A DNA stretch of 64,000 nucleotides, taken from assembly GCA_033239005.1 (NCBI GenBank), contig BSQZ01000001.1, positions 8,192,000 through 8,255,999 of the forward strand, written 5' to 3'. The position numbers and the translations under genes are program-made. Origin of the DNA: Lamellibrachia satsuma. Lineage: Eukaryota > Annelida > Polychaeta > Sabellida > Siboglinidae. The notes beneath the pieces were generated by a model. The model did no database searches, was not told where the DNA came from, and saw nothing but the letters and a program-made list of their open reading frames with translations. Positions within the stretch are counted from its first letter, which is position 1, and every line of letters starts with the position of its first letter. Positions 63,784 through 64,000 of the stretch are shown here, piece after piece.

Positions 63784-64000
63784 GTGAGTTCTCTTTTATT
63801 CCGGCTCATTTCTTGTGCTCTTCTGTATTTTGCAGAGTTATATTTTATCCTGATTTTTTTGTTGTCTATCATTGATTGTGGGTGAAGGGGAACAAACGTA
63901 TAGTTTTGTCAGAAATATTTGCAGGAGGGTCTATTTTTCTGGAAATTGTACTATTTTAAGGTGGCTGGGATGGCTATTCTACGCTTGTTTTGAATCGAGT

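Overview
The window is metazoan nuclear DNA: AT-rich, intron-rich and full of micro- and minisatellites, with two conserved genes arranged head to head. I cannot name the species from sequence alone. Protein similarity and compact exons with kilobase introns fit an invertebrate, possibly a mollusc or another lophotrochozoan, or an invertebrate deuterostome.

Left part (1 to about 15,420, minus strand): POLR2H, encoding RPB8/RPABC3, the subunit shared by RNA polymerases I, II and III. Coding exons 1 to 3 are at 15,417-15,345, 5,842-5,759 and 3,115-2,938. The last part of the protein (about 40 residues) was not found and should lie beyond the left edge. The introns hold minisatellites, a purine-rich tract and a long palindrome.

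Middle (15,418-24,456): intergenic DNA between two divergently transcribed genes. It holds inverted G/C-rich blocks, a large ATGT/TA microsatellite, a CpG- and CCAAT-rich region that is the likely promoter side of the next gene, and a hAT-type MITE with an 8-bp target duplication.

Right part (24,457 to the right edge, plus strand): capicua (CIC), the HMG-box repressor that acts downstream of receptor tyrosine kinase/ERK signalling. Sixteen coding exons were placed by homology, splice sites and reading phase, and every junction is phase-consistent. They give 2,174 codons of the long isoform (CIC-L), from a start codon with an upstream in-frame stop to just before the C-terminal C1 domain, which lies off the right edge. 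The first large exon is the CIC-L-specific part (DUF4819 region). The next exon opens the shared part with the ataxin-1-binding peptide, then come the RSK/14-3-3 site and the HMG box. Intron 1 (14.5 kb) should contain the start of the short isoform; two weak candidates for its promoter and first exon are given.

The CIC introns are heavily loaded with mobile and tandem DNA: a 2.3-kb inverted-repeat element, a pogo/Tigger-like element with TA duplication, a decayed piggyBac copy, a non-LTR retrotransposon tail, and minisatellites of 48, 34, 54 and 15 bp. Several of these arrays stay open in many frames and produce long false ORFs. I found no operon-like or clearly new biological system. The most notable points are the complete CIC-L architecture, several in-frame tandem splice sites, splice signals arising inside minisatellites, and a divergent POLR2H-CIC neighbourhood.
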